A stretch of 64,000 bases of DNA. It comes from Paenibacillus sp. JNUCC-31. GTDB lineage: Bacteria; Bacillota; Bacilli; Paenibacillales; Paenibacillaceae. The stretch covers positions 3,844,001 through 3,908,000 of the forward strand of contig NZ_CP062165.1 of assembly GCF_014844075.1 (NCBI RefSeq), read 5' to 3'. Made by a program: the position numbers and the translations under genes. Shown in pieces: positions 35,944-44,101 of this stretch; within the stretch, counting starts at the first letter, position 1; each line of letters opens with the position of its first letter. The notes under the pieces are model-generated. The model was given only the letters and a program-made list of their open reading frames with translations. It was not told where the DNA came from and searched no databases.

Positions 35944-36850
35944 TGCAGCCATGTTTGGCTCTACTCTGCGGATTATGACGCCGATTCTGCTTGCAGCGCT
36001 CGGTGGGGCTTTGTGCTCCCGTGTCGGTCTGTTCAACGTGGGTCTGGAAGGACTCGTTCTGATCGGCGCTTTCTCCGCTATTGTCGGTAACTACCTGTTC
36101 GGAAATGTACTATTGGCCGTCATATTCTCGATTGTGATCGTCATGTTGTTCTCTGCGCTATTTGCCTTTATCAGTATTAATCTGAAGGCCAACGCCATTG
36201 TGGTCGGGATCTCGCTTAACTTTCTGGCGACAGGACTGACGACGTTTGCGCTGCGTGCGATTTTTGATGTAAAAGGTGCTTACTATGACAAGGATATGGT
36301 GGGACTCCCCAAATGGGACATTCCTCTTATTAAGGACATTCCGTGGGTAGGAGATGTCATCTCAGGGCATAGCCCGCTGGTGTATCTCGGGATTATTATC
36401 GTGATTGCCCTGCAGTTTTATCTGTTCAAAAGTGTCTCCGGTTTCCGTCTTCGTTCGGTTGGCGAGAATCCCGTAGCGGCACAGAGTATCGGCATCAAAG
36501 TACGCGGTATCCAATATGGGGCAGTCTTGATGTGCGGTGTATTGTGCGCCCTGGCAGGTGCGCAGCTATCACTCGGTCAGGTTACGATGTTTACCGAAGG
36601 CATGACCGCTGGTCGCGGGTTTATCGCATTGGTAGCAACCATGTTGGGTCAAGCGAATCCGCTTGGCGTTATGGGGTCCAGTGTGCTGTTCGGATTCATG
36701 GAAGCACTCAGCATTCGATTGCAGGGCTTCACTCTGCCAACGCACTTTACCATGATGCTGCCGTATATTGTGACACTGGTGGCCATGTTCTTCTTCAAGG
36801 ATCGCACCTATGCACAAGATGCACTCAAAGCGGGTGGAAGCTCGCGTTAA
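35927..36850 (+). CDS. Nucleoside ABC transporter permease, second subunit
   Basis: 307-residue partner permease (NupC/YufQ-like), with about eight to nine helices. Family marks include TPILLAALGGALCSRVGLFN, VGLEGLVLIGAFSA, FRLRSVGENPVAAQSIGIKV and GALCALAGAQLSLG-like sequence. It overlaps the first permease by 17 nt and carries its ribosome binding site (AGAAAGGAG) inside that gene. It completes the importer together with the BMP lipoprotein and the double ATPase. Confidence 0.92.
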   Translation: MQQLFDAAMFGSTLRIMTPILLAALGGALCSRVGLFNVGLEGLVLIGAFSAIVGNYLFGNVLLAVIFSIVIVMLFSALFAFISINLKANAIVVGISLNFLATGLTTFALRAIFDVKGAYYDKDMVGLPKWDIPLIKDIPWVGDVISGHSPLVYLGIIIVIALQFYLFKSVSGFRLRSVGENPVAAQSIGIKVRGIQYGAVLMCGVLCALAGAQLSLGQVTMFTEGMTAGRGFIALVATMLGQANPLGVMGSSVLFGFMEALSIRLQGFTLPTHFTMMLPYIVTLVAMFFFKDRTYAQDALKAGGSSR

Positions 36851-36897
36851 TTCCTGAATGTTATGCTGGAGGCATATAAAGAAGGAGGAATCCACAC

Positions 36898-37569
36898 ATG
36901 CATAATAAGGCTGAACGTCTGAAAAAAACGAAAAGCCCTGCACCCAAAGCGGGTGCTGAGCACGGGGATCGGCTGCCGCCAGGGCAGGTGCTGACGGAGA
37001 AATTTCCGATTCTGCATGAAGGTGAAGTGCCGGAATATGATCTCTCCACCTGGGATCTGAAAGTATTCGGCGAGGTAGAAGAGGAAAAGGTATTCTCCTT
37101 TGCTGAGCTTCAGGCCATGCCGCAGGTGAATACGGTCAGTGATATCCACTGCGTCACCCGCTGGTCCAAGTTCGACACGCCGTGGGAAGGCATCCGGTTC
37201 TCGGATTTCATTAAGCTTCTGGGCGTCAAACCCGAAGCCAAATATGTCATGATCCACGCGGATCATGATTATGAAACCAATGTTCCACTCGAAGAATTGA
37301 TGCATGACGATGTGTTGCTTGCTTTTAAATATAACGGTGAGCCGCTGACACCGAAGCACGGTTATCCGTTGCGCCTGGTTGTTCCGCAGCTCTACTTCTG
37401 GAAGAGCGCGAAGTGGATACGGGGTCTGGAGTTTATGACAGAAGACCGTAACGGATTCTGGGAAGTCAATGGTTTCCATCATTTTGCTGATCCGTTCAAG
37501 GAGCAGCGCTTCTCTGGTGAAGATATTCCGATTCCGGAAGACGAGTGGACGAAGAAGGAATTTGATTAA
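36898..37569 (+). CDS. Sulfite-oxidase-like molybdopterin oxidoreductase
   Basis: 223-residue cytoplasmic protein with a single molybdopterin-binding domain of the sulfite oxidase superfamily. The candidate molybdenum ligand is the Cys in SDIHCVTRWSKFDTPW. Other family marks are MIHADHDYETNVPLEEL, KHGYPLRLVVPQLYFWKSAKWIRGLEF and HFADPFKEQRFSGED. There is no Tat signal and no dimerisation domain, so it resembles short YuiH-like proteins rather than YedY. It lies 47 nt after the nucleoside permease with its own GAAGGAGG site. Why it sits between nucleoside import and phosphorolysis genes is unclear, and its substrate is unknown. Confidence 0.87.
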   Translation: MHNKAERLKKTKSPAPKAGAEHGDRLPPGQVLTEKFPILHEGEVPEYDLSTWDLKVFGEVEEEKVFSFAELQAMPQVNTVSDIHCVTRWSKFDTPWEGIRFSDFIKLLGVKPEAKYVMIHADHDYETNVPLEELMHDDVLLAFKYNGEPLTPKHGYPLRLVVPQLYFWKSAKWIRGLEFMTEDRNGFWEVNGFHHFADPFKEQRFSGEDIPIPEDEWTKKEFD

Positions 37570-37628
37570 AAGAGCTTGAGTATAGAATTTTTGAGTAAAT
37601 GAAGTTTGATTAAAAGGAGTGGATGGAC

Positions 37629-38387
37629 ATGTTGCTGCCCATTTTGCAAATTCATTCAGAAGACATGCCCGCTTATGCCATCGTCTGCGGTGACCCGGCA
37701 CGGGCAGAGAAGATTTCCCGCAAGCTGGACGGGGCGAAGGAACTCGCATTTAGCCGCGAATATCGTACCTTTGTAGGGGAGTTCGAAGGTGTTCAAATGG
37801 CTGTGGTCAGTCATGGCGTAGGTTCACCCGGAGCGGCGGTCTGCTTTGAGGAACTAATCCGGGCAGGGGTAACGACCCTGATTCGTGTAGGTACAGCGGG
37901 CTCGTATACCGCAGATTATCCTGCGGGCAGTGTAATCGTCAGCACGGCTGCTGTACGTACGGACGGGCTGACACGTCAGCTCGTACCGGATGGTTTCCCT
38001 GCGGTAGCGGACCTTGGCGTTACACAAGCGTTAATTGAAGCGACTCGTGAGCCTGCAAGTGGCGCGGATGCTTCGAGTGCGGGCAAAGTTGGCGTAGGCA
38101 TTACCGTTACGCTGGATGCTTTCTTCACTGGGGTCGAAGAGATTCCTCACCGCAAGTACAAGCAGGCCGGTGCTCTTGCTGCTGAGATGGAGATTGCGGC
38201 GCTCTACATCGTCAGCACGTTGCGCGGTGCACGTGCGGGAGCCATTGTTGCCATCGACGGCTTTGCGGACAGCGATCTGGCCGCCGAGTATGATCCGCAT
38301 ACGGAAGCGGTAGCCCAAGCGGTGGAGCACGAGATTGAAGCAGCGCTGCGTGCACTGGCAGCAATCGCTCGTCAGGATCAGGCGTAA
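37629..38387 (+). CDS. Nucleoside phosphorylase (uridine phosphorylase family)
   Basis: Cleaves a nucleoside with phosphate to base and pentose-1-phosphate. The 252-residue protein of the PNP/UDP family has YAIVCGDPARAEKISRKLD (phosphate-binding Gly-Asp-Pro), SHGVGSPGAAVCFEEL, LIRVGTAGSY and the base-site region ALAAEMEIAALYIVS with Glu-Met-Glu. I start at 37629, where AAAGGAG has 9-nt spacing; the ATG at 37623 is too close. As last gene of the importer operon it would process imported nucleosides. Uridine or adenosine/guanosine specificity cannot be fixed by eye. Confidence 0.88.
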   Translation: MLLPILQIHSEDMPAYAIVCGDPARAEKISRKLDGAKELAFSREYRTFVGEFEGVQMAVVSHGVGSPGAAVCFEELIRAGVTTLIRVGTAGSYTADYPAGSVIVSTAAVRTDGLTRQLVPDGFPAVADLGVTQALIEATREPASGADASSAGKVGVGITVTLDAFFTGVEEIPHRKYKQAGALAAEMEIAALYIVSTLRGARAGAIVAIDGFADSDLAAEYDPHTEAVAQAVEHEIEAALRALAAIARQDQA

Positions 38388-38475
38388 AGCTGAGATCAGC
38401 AGGGCATTTTAAGGTGCTGCTGCTGATAAAAAGCAAAACACGTAAATGATGTCCATCTGAGGTGGACAATACTAG

Positions 38476-38518
38476 AGGGCGTCCCATAAGGTCATGAATA
38501 TGATCTTGGGGGCGCCCT
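38476..38518. terminator. Inverted repeat after the nucleoside phosphorylase gene
   Basis: AGGGCG...CGCCCT with an inner CCCATAAG / CTTGGGG pairing. There is no T-run, so it is only a possible terminator. The rest of 38388-38647 shows no gene. Confidence 0.4.
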
Positions 38519-38647
38519 ATTGATTTGGGTATAGGGAGCGACTGGTGCTGCATGTGTGACTGTAGCGATCGTGCTTGTGATTGTAACTGCAACTATAGCC
38601 TTAAAACCGTCACCGTCATACCTTCACAATGACCGAAGCCCAATTTT

Positions 38648-38832
38648 TTAACGAATTCAGCAGGTCTTATGATGGGGATTTTCGCAGATTTGGGGAGCAG
38701 ACGAATCGTAGACACGTTATTTCGCGTTTCCGAACCTTATCTCATAACTTTCTATCCGTATAACATGTCTGGAGTTCGTAAGATGATCCAATCTACGATA
38801 TATGCCACAATAAGGTGCAATCGATTCGTTAG
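38648..38832. repeat. Four-motif F-F-R-R repeat element, copy 1
   Basis: Four copies of a 24-nt motif (CTAACGAATC, six variable, ACGTTATT) begin at 38648 and 38698 (forward) and at 38759 and 38809 (reverse). Within each pair the period is exactly 50 nt. The last reverse copy runs into the lysR-type gene and supplies its stop codon. Confidence 0.85.
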
Positions 38833-39716
38833 CGTTGTCCAAACAACTGCTGCGCCGTTTCAATAAATAACCGGGATGCGGGAGAAGCTTCGACAAGTGA
38901 AGGAACGGCAATCTCGATATTGCGGTAGGCTTTCGGCTCTGTAGGGAGTGCTTTGACACCCGGAGGCAGCCAGGATAGAGAGATTGCAGGCAGCATGGCG
39001 GTTCCGAGCCCCTGCTCAATCATGCTGAGGCAAGTGTTTACGTTATACACTACGAATCCAAAATGTAGTTCCGCATCTGCTCGATGGAACAGATCAACAA
39101 TCGGTACCTCGTAGCCCCCTTTGCAGATAATCATGGGGTGTTTGTCCAGCATTTGTACGGGCAATACTTCCCGGTTCGCAAAAGGCTCATCGTCCCGGAA
39201 CACGGCCAGCATCTCCTCACTATAGAGCGGAAGCGTCTCGTAAGCTACATCTACAGGCTCTTTGTCTGTTGCAATGATGAGAGCGACATCGATAGCGCGT
39301 GAATTTAGCCATTCCTGAATCTCATGGATGTTGCCCTCGTGCAGCTCAAACTGAATCTGAGGATAGCGGTCCCGAATCGAGCGGATGATTTTTGGCAGCA
39401 GATGGGCGGATGACATGGGGAAGGAGCCAATACGGATCGTACCAATCTCCAATCCTTTTTCGGCGGCAACAACCTGCTGCACCTTATCATATTGCTGCAA
39501 AATCCGGCGGAAAATGACCAAAATTCGCTGTCCCACATCCGTAAGCACAATGCCGTTCCTGCGATCGCGTATGATTAGAGTGACATCCAGTTCATTCTCC
39601 AGCGAAGAGATGGCTCGACTGACTGCGGGCTGTGTCATATTCAGTTCCTGGCCTGCACGGGTGAAACTTCCCGTCTCTGCAATTTTCACGAATAACTGTA
39701 ACTGTGAGTTGTTCAT
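38829..39716 (-). CDS. LysR-family transcriptional regulator
   Basis: 295-residue regulator. The N-terminal winged helix has LQLFVKIAETGSFTRAGQEL followed by NMTQPAVSRAISSLENELDV. The C-terminal effector domain is of the CysB/LTTR type (IGTIRIGSFPMSSAHLLPKI, VALIIATDKEPV, MIEQGLGTAMLPAISLSWL). I start at the ATG at 39716, the normal LysR start. The frame remains open to 39926, but that extra segment is not protein-like. It is divergent from an EamA transporter gene 210 nt away, the classic arrangement for a LysR regulator and its target. The stop codon lies inside a dispersed repeat motif. Confidence 0.9.
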   Translation of the reverse strand: MNNSQLQLFVKIAETGSFTRAGQELNMTQPAVSRAISSLENELDVTLIIRDRRNGIVLTDVGQRILVIFRRILQQYDKVQQVVAAEKGLEIGTIRIGSFPMSSAHLLPKIIRSIRDRYPQIQFELHEGNIHEIQEWLNSRAIDVALIIATDKEPVDVAYETLPLYSEEMLAVFRDDEPFANREVLPVQMLDKHPMIICKGGYEVPIVDLFHRADAELHFGFVVYNVNTCLSMIEQGLGTAMLPAISLSWLPPGVKALPTEPKAYRNIEIAVPSLVEASPASRLFIETAQQLFGQR

Positions 39717-39926
39717 AACAAATATGGTATGCTCCTTATGATTAACATGCATTTCAATTATTCCGATCCTTATTGTATCATGAAGACACGGAACGATCAA
39801 AGAACGGATGTAGAACGGGTCTGGATCGGATTCCAAATGATTTGCAGGCACAGAAAGAGCGCAGGATAAAGAGTACGATTGATTAAACTGCGCCTGTAAA
39901 TGTGTGCCGGATAGGAGAATAAACAT

Positions 39927-40817
39927 ATGGCTTTATCACGTGCAAAAGCAGGCTGGGTCCTGGCTTTTCTAGTACTCATGTGGGGAGTGAACTGGCCCCT
40001 GACCAAATACGCATTAAACTACACACCGCCACTTATATTCGCAGGCATGCGTCTGTTAATTGGGGGCTTTGTACTGGGGTTATATGCTTTTCCCCGCTAC
40101 AAAACGCTGCGGCTGAAGCAAACCTGGCATATCTATGCCATATCTGCAGTGCTTAATATTATTTTTTTCTACGGCTTTCAGACGATGGGGCTGACGGAAG
40201 TGCCGGCAGGTTTATTTTCCTCCATCGTGTTCCTACAACCTGTGCTGCTTGGAATCGGGGCCTGGCTATGGCTAGGGGAGTCCATGTATGGAATGAAAAT
40301 CGCAGGGTTGGTGCTCGGTTTTGCAGGGGTGGCTACGATCAGTATTGGCGGTATGACAGGCAAAGTATCCCCTGAAGGGGTAATGCTTGGACTGTTCAGT
40401 GCAATTAGCTGGGCGATCGGGACCATATATATGAAGCGAACTTCAATGAAGGTTGATGGAATCTGGATGACAGCCATTCCGATCCTGATCGGCGGAGTTG
40501 TGCTGACATTGACAGGTACGGTCACAGAGAGCTGGGCTGATGTGCAGTGGGTGCTTCCTTTTATACTGGATACGCTGTTTATTTCGGTGTTTGTCATTGC
40601 GTTGGGTTGGCTGGCGTTCTTCAAACTGGTTAGCTCCGGCGAAGCCAGCAAGGTAGGATCGTTTACGTTTCTGATTCCGCTGATCGCCTTGCTATGCAGT
40701 GTGCTGTTTCTCGGAGAGTCGGTGACGGTCAATCTGATCGCAGGTCTGGTCATGATTATTGCGAGCATCCTGCTTGTGAATGTTAAGGTGAAAGGCAGCA
40801 AGGTGGCGAAAATATAG
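39927..40817 (+). CDS. EamA/DMT-family transporter
   Basis: 296-residue membrane transporter with ten predicted helices arranged as two EamA repeats, each about 140 residues. Marks include LMWGVNWPLTKYALNYTPPL (first helix with the typical WG-N-P), MGLTEVPAGLFSSIVFLQPV and the second-repeat motif AISWAIGTIYMKR, with SKVGSFTFLIPLIALLCS near the end. Members export metabolites or drugs. The ATG follows AGGAGAATAAACAT. Divergent lysR suggests inducible expression; the substrate is unknown. Confidence 0.9.
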   Translation: MALSRAKAGWVLAFLVLMWGVNWPLTKYALNYTPPLIFAGMRLLIGGFVLGLYAFPRYKTLRLKQTWHIYAISAVLNIIFFYGFQTMGLTEVPAGLFSSIVFLQPVLLGIGAWLWLGESMYGMKIAGLVLGFAGVATISIGGMTGKVSPEGVMLGLFSAISWAIGTIYMKRTSMKVDGIWMTAIPILIGGVVLTLTGTVTESWADVQWVLPFILDTLFISVFVIALGWLAFFKLVSSGEASKVGSFTFLIPLIALLCSVLFLGESVTVNLIAGLVMIIASILLVNVKVKGSKVAKI

Positions 40818-40822
40818 AGTTT

Positions 40823-40881
40823 GGGGCGAACCTTTTTGCATCGGCTATTGTAGCTGAAGTGAGAGGTTAGCCCTTTTTTTA
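40823..40881 (+). terminator. Terminator after the EamA gene
   Basis: GGGCGAACCT pairs with AGGTTAGCCC (one mismatch) over a long loop and is followed by seven T. Confidence 0.75.
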
Positions 40882-40981
40882 TTCGACAATGATTTAGATA
40901 TAAATGAAATAGAAGAGGGGATACAGGTATAACAGCGAATTGTACTTGCGTGGTAATTCATTAAGTAGGAGGCGATTAAAT

Positions 40982-41593
40982 ATGGGCTGGAGTGAATTTC
41001 GTGAAATCCCTAATGAATACAACGTTGAAGTACAGCAGATTGATGGGCAACTTTTGAAGCTGGTCGCTGCCAGAAGGAATATAACCGGTGCTGTCCAATA
41101 TCACCCCCCTCAAGATACCATCGATCAATGGGTAAAGTTATTGGATATGAAGGAGGAAGATATCCGATATGTTCTCCGTAGCGTTCAGCCGATACCACAA
41201 CGGCATTACTTTCCACGTGAGCCCCTTCTATTGAAGGGTGTTGTGCCGATCATGAAGAAAACGATCAAAGATTCATGTGAGTACATCATTACGCATTCGA
41301 TGCAGTATGAAGGTGAAAGTCTCGTTTATGTGGAAATTCAATATAAGGGAAATGATGCTGAACGTATACAGGTGGTGCCACAATTGGCTCTTGAGGTGTT
41401 GAGCGGACAGAGACATATGACTATGAGACACGGCAGTCGTGGAGGTGGCGGCGAGACACAACTCAGTTTTCGAGTAGTTCCTGCCCTGCCTTTTTCTCTG
41501 GAAAACGTTCAATTCTCTTTAATTCCTTCTATACCAGAGTTGGAGCACAAAGTGGAGGAAGTCATTTTGGATAAACCAGTGGACTTTGATTAA
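40982..41593 (+). CDS. Hypothetical protein, 203 residues
   Basis: Soluble protein without signal peptide or membrane helix. The N-terminal half is mixed alpha/beta (MGWSEFREIPNEYNVEVQQI, then GQLLKLVAARRN). The C-terminal half is beta-rich with a glycine loop (MTMRHGSRGGGGETQLSFRV). TAGGAGGCGATTAAAT directly precedes the ATG at 40982, so the start is secure even though the frame opens earlier. I do not recognise a family and no catalytic motif stands out. It is bounded by terminators and probably expressed alone. Confidence 0.75.
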   Translation: MGWSEFREIPNEYNVEVQQIDGQLLKLVAARRNITGAVQYHPPQDTIDQWVKLLDMKEEDIRYVLRSVQPIPQRHYFPREPLLLKGVVPIMKKTIKDSCEYIITHSMQYEGESLVYVEIQYKGNDAERIQVVPQLALEVLSGQRHMTMRHGSRGGGGETQLSFRVVPALPFSLENVQFSLIPSIPELEHKVEEVILDKPVDFD

Positions 41594-41616
41594 AAAAAAA
41601 ATTATAAAAGATGAAA

Positions 41617-41669
41617 AATGACGTATAGATGATGCGCATGTATTAAGGGAGCATCATCTATACGTCATT
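41617..41669. terminator. 19-bp perfect inverted repeat, likely shared terminator
   Basis: AATGACGTATAGATGATGC (41617-41635) is the exact reverse complement of 41651-41669. On the minus strand it runs into a T-rich tract; on the plus strand the T-run is poor. It could end the minus-strand fragment described next as well as the 203-residue gene. Confidence 0.7.
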
Positions 41670-41747
41670 ATGTTTATCCGGGGAAATAACGCCTTTCTCC
41701 TTTTCATAGGCCTCAATCTGCTGCTCAATCAAATACTCAATTTGCAT
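41658..41747 (-). CDS. Short minus-strand frame, possible gene remnant
   Basis: 29 codons beginning MQIEYLIEQQIEAYEKEKG and ending in HNDV at a TAG inside the inverted repeat. The in-frame residues before the ATG (ADKNKRFIA) also look protein-like until a TGA about 45 nt upstream. Amphipathic, charge-patterned helix and a terminator right at the stop suggest the 3' end of a former gene or a mini-protein. No ribosome binding site was seen, so it may not be expressed. Confidence 0.35.
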   Translation of the reverse strand: MQIEYLIEQQIEAYEKEKGVISPDKHNDV

Positions 41748-41904
41748 CGCAATGAATCGTTTGTTTTTGTCGGCAATATATCATTTTTCATCAAAGTAAA
41801 ATACATAAATCAGAGGATATACTTGCTCATCAGAATGACAATGCAAAAAATGGGTAAGTTATATACAGGAACATCACCATGAATACGAAGAGGAGGACTC
41901 CAGC

Positions 41905-42090
41905 ATGACACAACAGAACAATCAACCTCAGGATGAGGCAGAAATCCGCAACAAATTGGATGAAGACGGGGATTCCCTAATGGAGAAAAAGAAAATTTTG
42001 AGCGGTGTGGATATTGAGCCGCAAGCGGACGAATGGTCTGCCAAACCGTCACCTGTAGCATTTGATGAAGGTAAATCATCCAAAGAATAA
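41905..42090 (+). CDS. Small acidic hydrophilic protein, unknown function
   Basis: 61-residue protein, highly charged and probably disordered (MTQQNNQPQDEAEIRNKLDE ... KPSPVAFDEGKSSKE). GAGGAGG lies about 8 nt ahead of the ATG and a good terminator follows, so it is probably expressed as a single gene. No family is recognised. Composition is like small stress or sporulation proteins of Bacillales, but no SASP-type motif is present. Confidence 0.65.
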   Translation: MTQQNNQPQDEAEIRNKLDEDGDSLMEKKKILSGVDIEPQADEWSAKPSPVAFDEGKSSKE

Positions 42091-42110
42091 GAGGAACCAA
42101 ATATAGCTTG

Positions 42111-42146
42111 AAAAGGAGCGGATACCGTTAAGGTATCTGCTCTTTT
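42111..42146 (+). terminator. Terminator after the 61-residue protein gene
   Basis: AAAGGAGCGGATACC pairs with GGTATCTGCTCTTT (one mismatch) around a GTTAA loop and is followed by T residues. Confidence 0.8.
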
Positions 42147-42237
42147 ATATCAGTATGGTAAATACGTTTCGAAGCATCATCTTCCTGGTATCTTATTGTA
42201 TAATCATGGGAAACGTTTGTGAGAGGAGAATGTGAAG

Positions 42238-42720
42238 ATGAGTGAGATTGCCATTAGACAGGCTGTTATCAGAGATTACACCGGGGTATCTGCATTAATG
42301 GATGAACTTCATCACTTGCATGTAGAGGCTAGGCCTGACGTATACAGAGAGTTACAGACGAGAATGGGCGAAAAGGAATATCAACAACTACTGGAAACGG
42401 ATCACCGTTATCTCTTTGTTGCTGAAATGGTGAATCAAGGTGAAATTGTTGGATATGCAAGTGCACAGTTAAATGTAATTCAAAATGTAGATTTGTTAAA
42501 AGACCGAAAGATGCTGTACATCAGTGAGATCATCGTTGGCAGCAAGCATCGCGGACATGGGACAGGCAAACTGTTGATGCAGGAATTAATCGAACTAGGC
42601 AAAGAAATGCAGGTCGACAGTGTTGAGCTGACGGTATCTACGTTTAATACCGGTGCCCAGGCTTTTTATGAGCAACTAGGTCTGGCTGTACGCAGCAGCA
42701 GAATGGAATACATACTATAA
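42238..42720 (+). CDS. GNAT-family N-acetyltransferase
   Basis: 160-residue acetyltransferase. It has the GNAT fold with an N-terminal IRQAVIRDYTGVSALMDELH and the acetyl-CoA loop in IIVGSKHRGHGTGKLLMQEL (R-x-x-G-x-G/A pattern). The C-terminal strand-helix is VELTVSTFNTGAQAFYEQLG. I start at the ATG at 42238 with GAGGAG 9 nt upstream; a GTG at 42232 would be too close. The acceptor substrate is unknown. It is followed closely by a phosphotransferase-fold gene (55 nt), perhaps one unit. Confidence 0.88.
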   Translation: MSEIAIRQAVIRDYTGVSALMDELHHLHVEARPDVYRELQTRMGEKEYQQLLETDHRYLFVAEMVNQGEIVGYASAQLNVIQNVDLLKDRKMLYISEIIVGSKHRGHGTGKLLMQELIELGKEMQVDSVELTVSTFNTGAQAFYEQLGLAVRSSRMEYIL

Positions 42721-42775
42721 TGTCCGGCTCTAAGGGACTTTGAAGCAATACGTAGTCTACAGAGGGGGCGAAGCG

Positions 42776-44011
42776 ATGAAAGATAATTCAAATAAACAGA
42801 TGGAACCAGTCCATATTTTGGAATCGGCAGAGGATATGGAATATCTTGCTCTCACTGTACAAAGAATATTGGGGGAGTCTTGCGCTGTAGTGCAGTCGTG
42901 GGAAGCTGAATCCATCAATCCAGGCCAGCTTAATTTCACCACATCGGGCATATATCGTATACATGGAGCGGCTGCGGCGGGTGAAGCACTGAGGCAGTGG
43001 TCTTTTATTCTAAAAATCATTAAACCAGATTCGTCGGAAAAAGAAGATGTATCATACCATAATTACTGGAAAAGGGAAGCGGAAATCTTCACTTCTGGAA
43101 TACTTGATCATTTACCAAGGCGAGTTGTCGCACCCAATTGTTACGCGGTGCAGAACAGATTGAATAATACCATTGCACTGTGGATGGAAGACGTTGCCGG
43201 ATATTCTGAACGCACTCATGTATGGCAATTGGATGACTGGAGTTGGGTCGCTGAATGTCTTGGTGAGTTTCATGGTGCTTACTTGACGGAAACGGAGCTG
43301 CCTCAACATGATTGGATTTGCCCGGCTTGGCTAAAGTCTTGGGTTAGAGGCTGTCGTCAGTATTCTCCTGAGATCATCGAGCCTTGCCTCGAAAGGTCTG
43401 GAGATGATCCTGCGAAGGGTAAAGAAAGATATCCTGAATTGGAAAGTAACATACATGATCAAGCTTATTTTATCTGGCGATGGTTTACGAAGTTCAGCAA
43501 GCAAATGGACGAGCTCTTGGTCTCACTGGAACGTCTGCCACGGGTGCTGTCACATCAGGATCTGGGACAAGGTAATATATTTTTGCCGGCAGAGCGTGAT
43601 CATGAAACTCTTCTTACCCTCATTGATTGGCAATTCATGAGTATTTCTGGAATAGGAGAGGAATTGGGCAAGTTATATGGTGTCAACGCAAGTTTGGGTC
43701 ACATAGCCGAAAAAGATTTTATATCAGCCAAAGAAAAATTGTTCGAGCGCTACATATACGGTCTTCGAACAGCAGGCTGGCCAGGAGATGAACGAATTGC
43801 AAGATATGGTTATTGTGTAGGAGTAGCTGCCCGGAGCATGTGGGAAGTGCCTCAGTGGTTGAAATGGGTGGAGGAATTAAGGAGTTCTTCTAATCAAAAT
43901 CATGAGCTTTTCAGCAAAATAGCGGCTCGAACCCAGATCATCTCCATTCAAATGGACATGGCGGCAGAGGCTGTTGCACTTGCTAACACTATATTTGTGG
44001 CAGAGAAATAA
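42776..44011 (+). CDS. APH-fold phosphotransferase
   Basis: 411-residue protein of the aminoglycoside/choline kinase-like superfamily. The catalytic loop is VLSHQDLGQGNIF (H-x-D-x5-N), followed by LLTLIDWQFMSISGIGEELG, which carries the metal-binding Asp. N-terminal lobe strands (SFILKIIKPDSS, then YHNYWKREAEIF with the Lys and Glu) are also visible. The ATG at 42776 follows GAGGGGG; upstream in-frame codons to 42740 are not supported. Members phosphorylate small molecules such as antibiotics, sugars or choline; the target here is unknown and resistance should not be assumed. Confidence 0.82.
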   Translation: MKDNSNKQMEPVHILESAEDMEYLALTVQRILGESCAVVQSWEAESINPGQLNFTTSGIYRIHGAAAAGEALRQWSFILKIIKPDSSEKEDVSYHNYWKREAEIFTSGILDHLPRRVVAPNCYAVQNRLNNTIALWMEDVAGYSERTHVWQLDDWSWVAECLGEFHGAYLTETELPQHDWICPAWLKSWVRGCRQYSPEIIEPCLERSGDDPAKGKERYPELESNIHDQAYFIWRWFTKFSKQMDELLVSLERLPRVLSHQDLGQGNIFLPAERDHETLLTLIDWQFMSISGIGEELGKLYGVNASLGHIAEKDFISAKEKLFERYIYGLRTAGWPGDERIARYGYCVGVAARSMWEVPQWLKWVEELRSSSNQNHELFSKIAARTQIISIQMDMAAEAVALANTIFVAEK

Positions 44012-44043
44012 ATCGTATTAAGAAAAATGAAGAAATAGTCTTG

Positions 44044-44062
44044 CATACCCCCATGGGGTATG
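44044..44062. promoter_or_regulatory. CsoR operator upstream of csoR
   Basis: CATACCCCCATGGGGTATG is a palindrome of the CsoR type (TACCC then GGGGTA). It lies 40 nt before the csoR start, between probable promoter elements, so csoR-copZ is autoregulated by copper. Confidence 0.85.
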
Positions 44063-44101
44063 TTACTCTTATAACAGAACGAAAGAAGAGGGGTGTTCGC
44101 G

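Noticed and set aside
38829..39926. 365-residue version of the LysR protein starting at 39926
   Set aside because: The first 70 residues do not resemble any LysR N-terminus and would cover the divergent promoter; the ATG at 39716 is the normal start.
41670..41882. 70-codon plus-strand frame
   Set aside because: No ribosome binding site; the complementary strand reads more like protein here.
42776..44011. Aminoglycoside resistance gene
   Set aside because: The APH-type catalytic motif is present, but sequence alone does not show an antibiotic substrate; called only as an APH-fold phosphotransferase.
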